Assembly (NCBI RefSeq): GCF_029870285.1
Contig: NZ_JACSYA010000010.1
Location: 1-64,000, forward strand
Direction of reading: 5' to 3'
Length of the DNA stretch: 64,000 nucleotides
Source of the DNA: Delftia sp. PS-11
GTDB lineage: Bacteria; Pseudomonadota; Gammaproteobacteria; Burkholderiales; Burkholderiaceae_C
The translations under genes were made by a program, and so were the position numbers. Position 1 is the first letter of the stretch; every line of letters starts with the position of its first letter. Positions 50,693 to 58,058 of this stretch are shown here, piece by piece. The notes below the pieces were generated by a model. That model was given only the letters and a program-made list of their open reading frames with translations, had not been told where the DNA came from and did no database searches.

Positions 50693-51466
50693 TCAGCCTT
50701 CCAGGTACAGGGCGGCAAGCCGCTCGCGTGCCGCCAGATCGATGCCCAGGGCATCGCGCAGGTAGTTTTCCATGCCGCCGAAATCCGAGCGCACCAGATC
50801 GGTGGCCGCCGCCAGATACGAGGCCTGTACGCGCCACAGCACATCGAGCACCTCGGGCGGCATGGGTGCAAAGGTGGTGGCAGGACGCTGGTAGAGCTGG
50901 TTGGTCAGCAGGTAGTCCTGCATCACGGTGTCCTCGTCCACGCCCAGTGCCGTCAGCAGCAGGGCCGCAGCCCAGCCCGTGCGGTCCTTGCCCGCCGTGC
51001 AGTGAAAGACCAGCGGGTCCTGGCTTTCGAGCAGCAGCTGAAACAGCTGGGCAAAGCGTGGCGCATAGTCATGCACGAAGCTGCGGTAGGTATCCTGCAT
51101 CAGCTCCTCGGCATGGGCCGCCGTGAGGTCATTGCCCGCAGCCAGCAGAGCGCTGGCGCGCTGCACCACGGTCGGCTCCACCACCAGCGCATGGCGCGCG
51201 ATGCCGGGCCACTCATAGGCGAGGTGGGCGCTTTCCAGCCTGCCCCGGAAATCCGCGCTGCGCGCCAGCTTCAGCGTCTGCAGCACCTGCAGGTCGGCCA
51301 GGCTGAGGCCGGCCAGGTGGTCGGCCCGGAACAGCGTACGCCAGCGAACCCGCCGGCCATCGAGGCCGGCATAGCCGCCCAGATCGCGGAAATTGGAAGC
51401 GCCATCGAGGCGGATGGCGCGCGAGGGGGTCTGTGGGGCCCAGGAGGCAGGCAGTTCGTTGTCCAT
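50693..51466 (-). CDS. Tyrosine-protein phosphatase (PF13350-like)
   Basis: A dual-specificity-type phosphatase of 257 residues. The phosphate-binding loop HCTAGKDRTG has its nucleophile at Cys156, and the N-terminal NFRDLGGY motif is typical of this bacterial family. AGGGG lies just before the ATG. It is a leftward gene downstream of topB with a 59-bp gap. Members act on phosphotyrosine or phosphoinositides; the target here is unknown. Confidence 0.92.
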   Translation of the reverse strand: MDNELPASWAPQTPSRAIRLDGASNFRDLGGYAGLDGRRVRWRTLFRADHLAGLSLADLQVLQTLKLARSADFRGRLESAHLAYEWPGIARHALVVEPTVVQRASALLAAGNDLTAAHAEELMQDTYRSFVHDYAPRFAQLFQLLLESQDPLVFHCTAGKDRTGWAAALLLTALGVDEDTVMQDYLLTNQLYQRPATTFAPMPPEVLDVLWRVQASYLAAATDLVRSDFGGMENYLRDALGIDLAARERLAALYLEG

Positions 51467-51525
51467 GCCCCTAGATTAGCCCAAGCAGATATCGCCCGGA
51501 TGTCAGACCCGCGACCCCGGCGGCA

Positions 51526-54438
51526 CTATGCCAGGTGCTTGCCGACAATCCCCGCCAGCTCGAACATGTTGACGCTGTCCTTGCCGAAGACGGGGCGCAG
51601 CCTGTCGTCGGCGCGGATGACGCGCTTGTCCTGAGGGTCCTGCAGGTTCTGGGCCTTGACGTACTCCCAGATTTTCTTGACCACCTCGGTGCGTGCCACG
51701 GCCGCATCCCCGATGACGGCAGCCAGGGCTGCGCTGGGCTGCAGCGTGGCGGCTGCCGGCTTGCGCGCAGTCTTGGTGGCTGCTGCCTTGGCTGTTGTGG
51801 TCTTGGCTGCCGCCTTCTTTGCTGCGGGCGCCTTCCTGGCCGGCGCAGCCGTCTTGGCCGCCGCCGTCTTGCGCGGCGGGTACTTGCTTTCGCGCTGCTC
51901 GAACTCGAAATTGACCTTGCCGGCCGCGCCATCCCAGACCAGGAAGGCCTTGAAGCTGCGGCGCGTGCGGTTGGAGACAAACTTGTCGAGCAGATCGGTC
52001 TTGCCGGTCTGCAGCAGCTTGTGCATCTGCTCGCGCTCGATCGGCTGCTGCAGGATGATCTGGCCGCTCTTGAAGTCGCAGCTCGGCATGGCCTGCGCCA
52101 GCGTGGGCACGGCCTTGGCACAGACGTAATTGCTGCCGTGCTCGTAAACCGGCGCACCGCACTTGGGGCAGGGCCCCAGCGGCTGCTGGCTGGCGAAGTC
52201 CACCAGCTCGCCCGTCTCCTCGGAGGCCGCGTCATCGCCGAAATCGAATTCGAGCTTGTAGTTGCCGGACTCATCGTCGCGCACGATGGCGACTTCGGCC
52301 ACGAAAGGCCACCCGGCCTTGGAACGGAAGCCCTCCAGCGGGCCCAGGCGGCGCTCGCGCAACAGCTGTTCGGCCTCGATGGTCTCGAAGGTGCGGCCAG
52401 CGGGCGACTTGGTGAACGAGAAGCCACAGCCGGCGCCATGGCCATCGCTGCCTGCGCAGCCATAGCGGCGGTAGTTTTCCTTGACGATGCCGCCGCACTG
52501 GGGGCACGGCGTGGACAGCGTGGCGTAATCGCCGGGCACGGTGTCGCGGTCGTACTCCTTGGCCTTCTTGACCAGCTTTTCCGTCATGGACTGGATCTGC
52601 TGCATAAACGCATCGCGCGAGAGCTGGCCCTTTTCCATCTGCGCCAGCTTGTACTCCCACTCCCCCGTGAGGTCGGCGCGCGACAGCTCGTCCACGCCCA
52701 GGCCGCGCAGCAGCGTCATGAGCTGGAAAGCCTTGGCCGTGGGGATCAGTTCGCGGCCTTCGCGCAGCATGTACTTTTCGGTCAGCAGGCCTTCGATGAT
52801 GGCTGCGCGCGTGGCAGGCGTGCCCAGGCCCTTTTCCTGCATGGCCTCGCGCAGTTCGTCATCCTCGACCTGCTTGCCAGCGCTTTCCATGGCTCCCAGC
52901 AGCGTGGCTTCGGAGTAGCGCGCAGGCGGCTTGGTCTTGAGCGCCTTGGGATCGGCCTGGCTGGCGAGCGGCTGCTCGCCCGGCTGCACGGCCACCAGCG
53001 GCTGGCCCTTGTCGCCGTCCTTGCCGCCTTCGACCTCGTTGGCGGCTTCCTTGCCGTAAATGGCCAGCCAGCCGGGCTTGACCAGCACCTTGCCCTCGGT
53101 CTTGAAGCTGTGCTGCAGCACCTTGCTGATGCGCGTCGTGACCTGGTATTCGGCGCTCGGGAAGAACACGGCCATGAAGCGGCGCACGACGAGGTCGTAG
53201 AGCTTTTGCTCGGCCTCGGACAGGCCGCTGGGCGCCTGCGTGGTCGGGATGATGGCGAAGTGGTCGGAGACCTTGCTGTTGTCGAAGATGCGCTTGCTGG
53301 GCCGCACATAGCCGTCGTCCAGCGCCTGCTGGGCGAACGGCGCCAGATGGCGCATGCCGCTGCCTGCCAGCATCGAAAAAGTCTGGCGGGCCACGGGCAG
53401 GTAGTCCTCGGGCAGGGCACGCGAGTCGGTACGCGGGTAGGTCAGCGCCTTGTGGCGCTCGTACAGGCTTTGCGCCAGCGCCAGCGTGGTCTTGGCCGAG
53501 AAGCCGAACTTGCCGTTGGCCTCGCGCTGCAGGCTGGTCAGGTCGAACAGCAGCGGGCTGGCCTGCGAGGTGGGCTTGGACTCCTCTGTCACATGGGCCG
53601 GCTTGCCCCGCACGGCATCGGCAATGGCCTGGGCATCACGCAGATTCCAGACGCGGTCGGCGCGCGCCTCGGCATCCTCACCCTTCTTCCACTGCGGATC
53701 GAACCACTTGCCCAGGTACTGGCCGGCCTGGGCATCGAAGGCGGCGTGCACCTCCCAGTAGTCGCGGCTGACGAACTTGCGGATCTTTTCCTCGCGCTCG
53801 ACGACCAGGGACAGCGTGGGCGTCTGCACGCGGCCCACGGTGGTCAGGAAAAAGCCGCCATCGCGCGAATTGAAGGCCGTCATGGCGCGCGTGCCGTTGA
53901 TGCCCACCAGCCAGTCGGCCTCGGAGCGGCTGCGCGCGGCGCTGGCCAGGCCCTGCATCTGCGCATCGCTGCGCAGATTCTGGAAGCCGTCGCGGATGGC
54001 CTGGGGCGTCATGGACTGCAGCCACAGGCGCTTGACGGGCTTGCCCAGCGGCTTGGCACCGCCCGCATACTGCTCGATCAGGCGGAAGATCAACTCACCC
54101 TCGCGGCCCGCGTCGCAGGCGTTGATCAGCTCGGTCACATCCTTGCGCCTGGCCAGCTTGACCACGGCATTGAGCCGGCCCTTGGTCTTGTCCACGGGCT
54201 TGAGGTCGAAGAACGGCGGAATCACGGGCAGATTGGCGAAACTCCATTTGCCGCGCTTCACGTCGAATTGCTCGGGGGCCTGAATCTCCACCAGATGGCC
54301 CACGGCACTGGTCACAACGAAGCTGTCGCCCTCGAAATACTCGTCGTGCTTTTCAAATTTGCCAGCCACCGGGGTCAGCGCGCGGACGATGTCCTGCGCG
54401 ACCGAAGGCTTTTCAGCAATCACCAGGGTCTTTGTCAT
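51526..54438 (-). CDS. topB: DNA topoisomerase III with Lys/Ala-rich linker and C-terminal SWIB domain
   Basis: A type IA topoisomerase of 970 residues that decatenates and relaxes DNA. The TOPRIM domain starts at LVIAEKPSVAQ and includes DAGREGELIFR. The catalytic Tyr lies in LTYPRTDSRA near residue 333, and VQTPTLSLVV is conserved. A Cys zinc motif (CPQCGGIVKENY) and a second one (CPKCGAPVYE) follow. After residue about 800 comes a linker of Lys, Ala, Thr and Pro resembling histone H1 tails, and then about 70 residues (near 895-965) of SWIB/MDM2 type. E. coli TopB (653 residues) lacks the last two parts. Confidence 0.95.
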   Translation of the reverse strand: MTKTLVIAEKPSVAQDIVRALTPVAGKFEKHDEYFEGDSFVVTSAVGHLVEIQAPEQFDVKRGKWSFANLPVIPPFFDLKPVDKTKGRLNAVVKLARRKDVTELINACDAGREGELIFRLIEQYAGGAKPLGKPVKRLWLQSMTPQAIRDGFQNLRSDAQMQGLASAARSRSEADWLVGINGTRAMTAFNSRDGGFFLTTVGRVQTPTLSLVVEREEKIRKFVSRDYWEVHAAFDAQAGQYLGKWFDPQWKKGEDAEARADRVWNLRDAQAIADAVRGKPAHVTEESKPTSQASPLLFDLTSLQREANGKFGFSAKTTLALAQSLYERHKALTYPRTDSRALPEDYLPVARQTFSMLAGSGMRHLAPFAQQALDDGYVRPSKRIFDNSKVSDHFAIIPTTQAPSGLSEAEQKLYDLVVRRFMAVFFPSAEYQVTTRISKVLQHSFKTEGKVLVKPGWLAIYGKEAANEVEGGKDGDKGQPLVAVQPGEQPLASQADPKALKTKPPARYSEATLLGAMESAGKQVEDDELREAMQEKGLGTPATRAAIIEGLLTEKYMLREGRELIPTAKAFQLMTLLRGLGVDELSRADLTGEWEYKLAQMEKGQLSRDAFMQQIQSMTEKLVKKAKEYDRDTVPGDYATLSTPCPQCGGIVKENYRRYGCAGSDGHGAGCGFSFTKSPAGRTFETIEAEQLLRERRLGPLEGFRSKAGWPFVAEVAIVRDDESGNYKLEFDFGDDAASEETGELVDFASQQPLGPCPKCGAPVYEHGSNYVCAKAVPTLAQAMPSCDFKSGQIILQQPIEREQMHKLLQTGKTDLLDKFVSNRTRRSFKAFLVWDGAAGKVNFEFEQRESKYPPRKTAAAKTAAPARKAPAAKKAAAKTTTAKAAATKTARKPAAATLQPSAALAAVIGDAAVARTEVVKKIWEYVKAQNLQDPQDKRVIRADDRLRPVFGKDSVNMFELAGIVGKHLA

Positions 54439-54503
54439 TGTGTGTGCTCGTCATTCAAGACAGGCCCCGCATAGGGCAGCCTGCGCTTCTACAATCCATG
54501 GCT

Positions 54504-54532
54504 CACGCGTGCACGCGCACGCGCATGTGTGC
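54504..54532. promoter_or_regulatory. 29-nt alternating pyrimidine-purine tract in the topB/SET divergent region
   Basis: Every step from 54504 to 54532 alternates pyrimidine and purine (C/A, C/G and T/G steps), a composition able to form Z-DNA under negative supercoiling. It lies 66 bp from the topB start and 23 bp from the SET-gene start, in a 117-bp divergent promoter region. The strict alternation is a direct observation; a regulatory role is inference. Confidence 0.6.
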
Positions 54533-54555
54533 CTATTCAAGTTATCAGAGAAAAC

Positions 54556-55143
54556 ATGTCCCGCACAGCTTTGCCCCCAACAAGCGGCCGCCGCATCCAG
54601 ACACGCCGCTCCGGTGTCCATGGCAAGGGCGTGTTTGCCGCGCAGGATATTGCCGAAGGCGAAACCATCATCGAGTATGTGGGTGAAATCATCAGCTGGC
54701 AGCAGGCACAGGACCGCCATCCGCACGACCCCAGCCAGCCCAATCACACTTTTTACTTCCATGTCGATGAAGATCGTGTGATCGATGCCCATTACGGTGG
54801 CAATTCCTCGCGCTGGATCAACCATAGCTGTGCGCCAAACTGCTATGCGGACGAGCGCGGCGGCCGCATCTTCATTACGGCGCTGCGCAATATCGCGGCT
54901 GGCGAGGAGTTGAGCTACGACTACGGACTCATCATCGACGAGCCTTACACCCGCAAGCTCAAGGCCGAATACCCCTGCTGGTGCGGCGCGCCCACCTGCC
55001 GCGGCACGCTGCTGGCACCCAAGCGCGGCTGGCGCCCGCCCATGCCGGGTGACGCCAGCGTCCAGGCCATGGCGCCGGACGCAGCAACGCAAGCCAAGCC
55101 GACGCCCTCGGGCCGCAAAAAGACCACAAAGGCGAAAGCATGA
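54556..55143 (+). CDS. SET-domain protein (putative lysine methyltransferase)
   Basis: A protein of 195 residues with a complete SET core: GKGVF (23-27, AdoMet binding), RWINHSCAPNC (86-96), GEELSYDYG (116-124, catalytic Tyr) and a post-SET cysteine set CWCGAPTC (141-148). Known relatives are eukaryotic histone methyltransferases and the chlamydial enzymes acting on histone-like proteins. The C-terminal 25 residues are basic (GRKKTTKAKA). The ATG at 54556 has AGAGA upstream. The stop overlaps birA by 4 bp. It is divergent from topB-SWIB. Confidence 0.92.
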   Translation: MSRTALPPTSGRRIQTRRSGVHGKGVFAAQDIAEGETIIEYVGEIISWQQAQDRHPHDPSQPNHTFYFHVDEDRVIDAHYGGNSSRWINHSCAPNCYADERGGRIFITALRNIAAGEELSYDYGLIIDEPYTRKLKAEYPCWCGAPTCRGTLLAPKRGWRPPMPGDASVQAMAPDAATQAKPTPSGRKKTTKAKA

Positions 55144-55970
55144 TGGCCCCGTCCCCCATCCACTGGCCGGCGGAATCGCTGTGGCAGGCGATCGAGCCCC
55201 AGCTGCCGGGCTTTTCCGTGGAAATCCTGCCCCGCATCGACTCGACCAACACCGAGCTGATGCGCCGTGCCCGCGACGGACGCAACGAACCCGTGCTGCT
55301 CGTGGCCGAGCAGCAGACTGCGGGCCGTGGCCGGCTGGGCCGACAGTGGACCAGCGGCATCGGCGACTCGCTGACCTTCTCGCTGGGCCTGCCGCTGGCG
55401 CCAGCCGACTGGTCCGGACTGTCGCTGGCAGTCGGCCTGAGCGTGGCCCAGAGCCTGCAGCCCCAGCTGCCCGTGCCCGGTTCGGAGCGCCCGCGCATCG
55501 GCCTGAAGTGGCCCAACGACCTGTGGATCGACGGTGACCGCAAGCTGGGCGGCATCCTCATCGAGACAGCCAGCTTCGTGGGCGGGGCCGCGCACGAGCC
55601 CGGCGCGCCCCGCTATGTGGTGGTTGGCATCGGCCTGAACATCCGGGCGCGCCACGGCGATGGCATGCGCACGCCCCCGGCCTGCCTGCTGGAACTCGAT
55701 GACCGGCTGGATGCACCCACGGCACTGGCCTGCCTGCTGCCATCGCTGGTATCCAACATCCAGGCCTTCGCGCTGCGCGGCTTCGCGCCGCTGGTGGAGT
55801 CGTTCGCCGAACGCGACCTGCTGCGCGGGCGCGCCGTGCAGTTGAGCGACGGCGCCAGCGGCATGGCTGAAGGCGTAGCCCCCGATGGCGCGCTGCTGGT
55901 GCGTACCGCCCAGGGTCTGCAGGCAGTTACCAGTTCGGAAATCAGCGTGCGGCCCGCTGTTGTAGGCTAG
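55140..55970 (+). CDS. birA: Biotin--[acetyl-CoA-carboxylase] ligase
   Basis: An enzyme of 276 residues that attaches biotin to biotin carboxyl carrier protein. The catalytic domain shows DSTNTE, the biotinyl-AMP loop TAGRGRLGRQW, and LKWPNDLWIDGDRKLGGILIE. The N-terminal winged helix of E. coli BirA is absent, so it is a monofunctional group I ligase and cannot repress biotin genes. It is translationally coupled to the SET gene, and the two starts ATGATG lie side by side. A SPOR-domain gene follows 27 bp downstream. Confidence 0.95.
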   Translation: MMAPSPIHWPAESLWQAIEPQLPGFSVEILPRIDSTNTELMRRARDGRNEPVLLVAEQQTAGRGRLGRQWTSGIGDSLTFSLGLPLAPADWSGLSLAVGLSVAQSLQPQLPVPGSERPRIGLKWPNDLWIDGDRKLGGILIETASFVGGAAHEPGAPRYVVVGIGLNIRARHGDGMRTPPACLLELDDRLDAPTALACLLPSLVSNIQAFALRGFAPLVESFAERDLLRGRAVQLSDGASGMAEGVAPDGALLVRTAQGLQAVTSSEISVRPAVVG

Positions 55971-55997
55971 GGCCTGCACACCGCACGGGGGAAAGAG

Positions 55998-56705
55998 ATG
56001 CTGCGAATCGCTTTTTTGCTGCTGGTGCTTGCCAATGCCGGCTACTACCTCTGGAGCCACGGCCAGCTCGCGGCCCTGGGCCTCACGCCCACGGCACAGG
56101 CCGAGCCCGAGCGCCTGCAACAGCAGTTGCGCCCCGAGGCCCTGAACCTGCTGCCGGCAGGCACGGCAACGCCAGCCACGCCGGCCGCACAGCTGGCAGT
56201 CACGCCAGCGCTGTCGCAACCGGCGCCAGCGCCGGCCACACCGGCAGGCGGCAAACCCACCAGTTGCCTGGTGGCCGCCGGGATCGAGGAACGCTATGCC
56301 GATGCGCTGCGCCGTGGCCTCACGGCCCAGGTGGACAGCGATCAGTGGGAGCTGACCAGCACCAACCAGCCCGGCCGCTGGATGGTCTACATGGGCAAGT
56401 TCCCGGATGCGGACTTCCTGGAGCGCAAGCGTGTCGAACTGCGCTCGCGCAAGATCGATTTCGACCGCGCCGGCGGCGCGCTGGAGCCCGGCCTGTCGCT
56501 GGGGCGCTTCTCCACAGAGGAAGCCGCCACGCGCGAGCTGACCAACCTGGCGCGCCAGGGCGTGCGCACAGCCCGCGTGGTCCAGGAGCGCCCGGACATC
56601 ACACTGTACACGCTGCGCCTGCCCCAGGCCACGGCTGCGCTGCGCAGCCAGGTCGAGGCCATGGGCGGCAAGGCTTTCGATGGCAAGCCGTTCAGGCCCT
56701 GCTGA
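55998..56705 (+). CDS. SPOR-domain-like membrane-anchored protein
   Basis: A protein of 235 residues with one N-terminal membrane segment (about 3-20), an Ala/Pro-rich linker (50-90) and a C-terminal region (near 120-225) with the pattern RWMVYMGKFPDADFLERK and SLGRFSTEEAATRELTNLARQ, which resembles a SPOR peptidoglycan-binding fold. Such proteins bind denuded glycan strands at the septum. GGGGAAAGAG precedes the ATG. It follows birA and is probably co-transcribed. The family call is probable. Confidence 0.8.
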   Translation: MLRIAFLLLVLANAGYYLWSHGQLAALGLTPTAQAEPERLQQQLRPEALNLLPAGTATPATPAAQLAVTPALSQPAPAPATPAGGKPTSCLVAAGIEERYADALRRGLTAQVDSDQWELTSTNQPGRWMVYMGKFPDADFLERKRVELRSRKIDFDRAGGALEPGLSLGRFSTEEAATRELTNLARQGVRTARVVQERPDITLYTLRLPQATAALRSQVEAMGGKAFDGKPFRPC

Positions 56706-56720
56706 CGGCCCAGTGCATGG

Positions 56721-57683
56721 CTACAGGGCGCGGGGGTCCAGCACCAGCAGTTGCTCGACCAGCGCCTTGAGATCCGTGGTCAGGCGCAGATAGCCCGCCT
56801 GATCCAGCGCCAAGGTCTGCTCGTCCATGTAGAGCTTGCGGTTGATCTCGATCTGGATGCTGTGGCGCTGCCCGGCAGGCTTGCCATAGCGGCGCACCAG
56901 CTCCACCCCCTTGTAGGGGTGGTTGTAGTCCACGCTGTAGCCGCGCTCGCGCAGAAAGGCACAGATGCGCATGGACAGCGCGGGATCGGCTGTGCTGCCA
57001 TCGCGGTCGCCGATGACGAAATCGGCATGGGCCAGTCCCGGATGCAGCGTTGCATGGCTGGCCGCGACCGAGGGCATGGAATGGCAGTTGATGTGGATGC
57101 TGTAGCCATGGCGCGCATGGGCGGCATCGATGGCGCGCGCCACGGCGGCATGGTAGGGCTTCCAGCAGCGCTCGATGCGCTGCAGCAGTTCAGCGGCCGG
57201 CAGCATGCGGTCATAGATGGGCACGCCTTCGTCGGTGAACTTCCAGATCAGGCCCTTGCCCAGGCGCACCTTCTGCAAAACCACCGGGTCGGTGCTCACC
57301 GGCAGCGGCCAGTCGCCCTCGATCATGGACGTATCGATCTCGGTGGTATCGCGGTTGGCATCCAGGTAGATGCGCGGGAAATGCGCCTCCACCCAGCCCA
57401 CGCCCAGGCCGGGGGCGAAGGCGTAGATTTTCTCCACATGGGTATCCTCGGCTTGGCGCAGCGTGGCCAGCGGCAGGCAGGCGCCGAAGTCTGCCGGATA
57501 CACCGTGCCGCTGTGCGGCGAATCCAGCACCACGGCACTGGTGCCGGCGATGCTGGTCACCATGGGCTGCCCGGCCTCGGCCGCGCCGTAGCCGGCCGCA
57601 CCTGAGCCGGCCGCACCTGAGCCGGCTGCGCCAGGCAGGGATTGCAGGAAATTCTGACTGATCAGTCGCAAGACGGGATGCAT
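56721..57683 (-). CDS. N-formylglutamate amidohydrolase family protein
   Basis: A protein of 320 residues if translation begins at 57683, or 280 if it begins at 57563. The domain contains VVLDSPHSG, LDANRDTTEID and INCHSMPS with putative zinc ligands, as in HutG. The longer version carries a Gly/Ala-rich N-terminus encoded by a 15-bp tandem repeat and has no ribosome-binding site. The 280-residue version matches the family length. No histidine-utilisation genes lie nearby, so the biological substrate is open. Confidence 0.82.
   Translation of the reverse strand: MHPVLRLISQNFLQSLPGAAGSGAAGSGAAGYGAAEAGQPMVTSIAGTSAVVLDSPHSGTVYPADFGACLPLATLRQAEDTHVEKIYAFAPGLGVGWVEAHFPRIYLDANRDTTEIDTSMIEGDWPLPVSTDPVVLQKVRLGKGLIWKFTDEGVPIYDRMLPAAELLQRIERCWKPYHAAVARAIDAAHARHGYSIHINCHSMPSVAASHATLHPGLAHADFVIGDRDGSTADPALSMRICAFLRERGYSVDYNHPYKGVELVRRYGKPAGQRHSIQIEINRKLYMDEQTLALDQAGYLRLTTDLKALVEQLLVLDPRAL
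57591..57635 (-). repeat. 15-bp tandem repeat (three copies) in the amidohydrolase N-terminal region
   Basis: Two exact copies of GCCGGCCGCACCTGA (57591-57605, 57606-57620) are followed by a third, diverged copy (57621-57635). In frame they encode repeats of Gly-Ala-Ala-Gly-Ser type. The 14-mer CCTGAGCCGGCCGC occurs here and again inside the neighbouring dispersed repeat at 57781. Confidence 0.85.
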
Positions 57684-58055
57684 GAGGAAGTGGTCTATAT
57701 CGTTTACGCAGAGCGCCGCTGCGCTGCGGCCAGCCCGCCATGAAACGGGCGCGTCCCAGGCCTGGGACGCCGGGCAAGGGCCTGAGCCGGCCGCGACGCA
57801 CCGCAGCGAGGGCGTCGCCGGTTGCCCGGAGCACCCCTCCCGCGAAGCGAGAGAGGGCGCCGTGCACACGGGAGGAAGGCGCGAAGCGCCTCAGGGGGAG
57901 CCTTAGAACCGCTAACACGACCCAACAAATCGAAGATTTGTGGTTGAGACGAGGCGCCGGGCCGCGATCGGCAAGCCGCAGGCAGTACAACCAGTACGAC
58001 AAGGCTGGGCGCCCCCGGCGAAGCAACGACGTATCAAGGGTTGTGTTAGCAGTTC
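57684..58055. other. 372-bp intergenic region made of repeats
   Basis: This gap between the Bug stop and the amidohydrolase start is almost entirely repetitive: a MITE-like element on the right and the dispersed repeat copy on the left. The remaining 80 bp (57684-57761) show no promoter motif or gene. Confidence 0.7.
57762..57901 (-). repeat. Dispersed GC-rich repeat, copy 2
   Basis: Read on the minus strand it repeats the order of blocks seen at 37.7-37.8 kb: CCCCTGAG, a hairpin ending in CCTTCC, CCCTCTCTCGCTTCGCGGG, then CCCTCGCTGCGG and CGGCCGGCTCAGGCCCTT. It lies next to a MITE-like element and upstream of an amidohydrolase gene. By eye the copies are diverged by about 20% or more, with an extra 15-20 bp here. 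Confidence 0.7.
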
Positions 58056-58058
58056 TTA
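57903..58058. mobile_element. 150-bp MITE-like element with 18-bp terminal inverted repeats and TTA target duplication
   Basis: The ends GAACCGCTAACACGACCC (57906-57923) and, reversed, GAACTGCTAACACAACCC (58038-58055) are imperfect inverted repeats (16 of 18). They are flanked by the direct repeat TTA at 57903-57905 and 58056-58058. Inside there is a 7-bp hairpin ACAAATC-GAA-GATTTGT and no open gene. The right TTA is the complement of the stop codon of the leftward Bug gene. A 3-bp duplication is compatible with an IS5-family-like transposase acting in trans, but that is inference. Confidence 0.75.
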
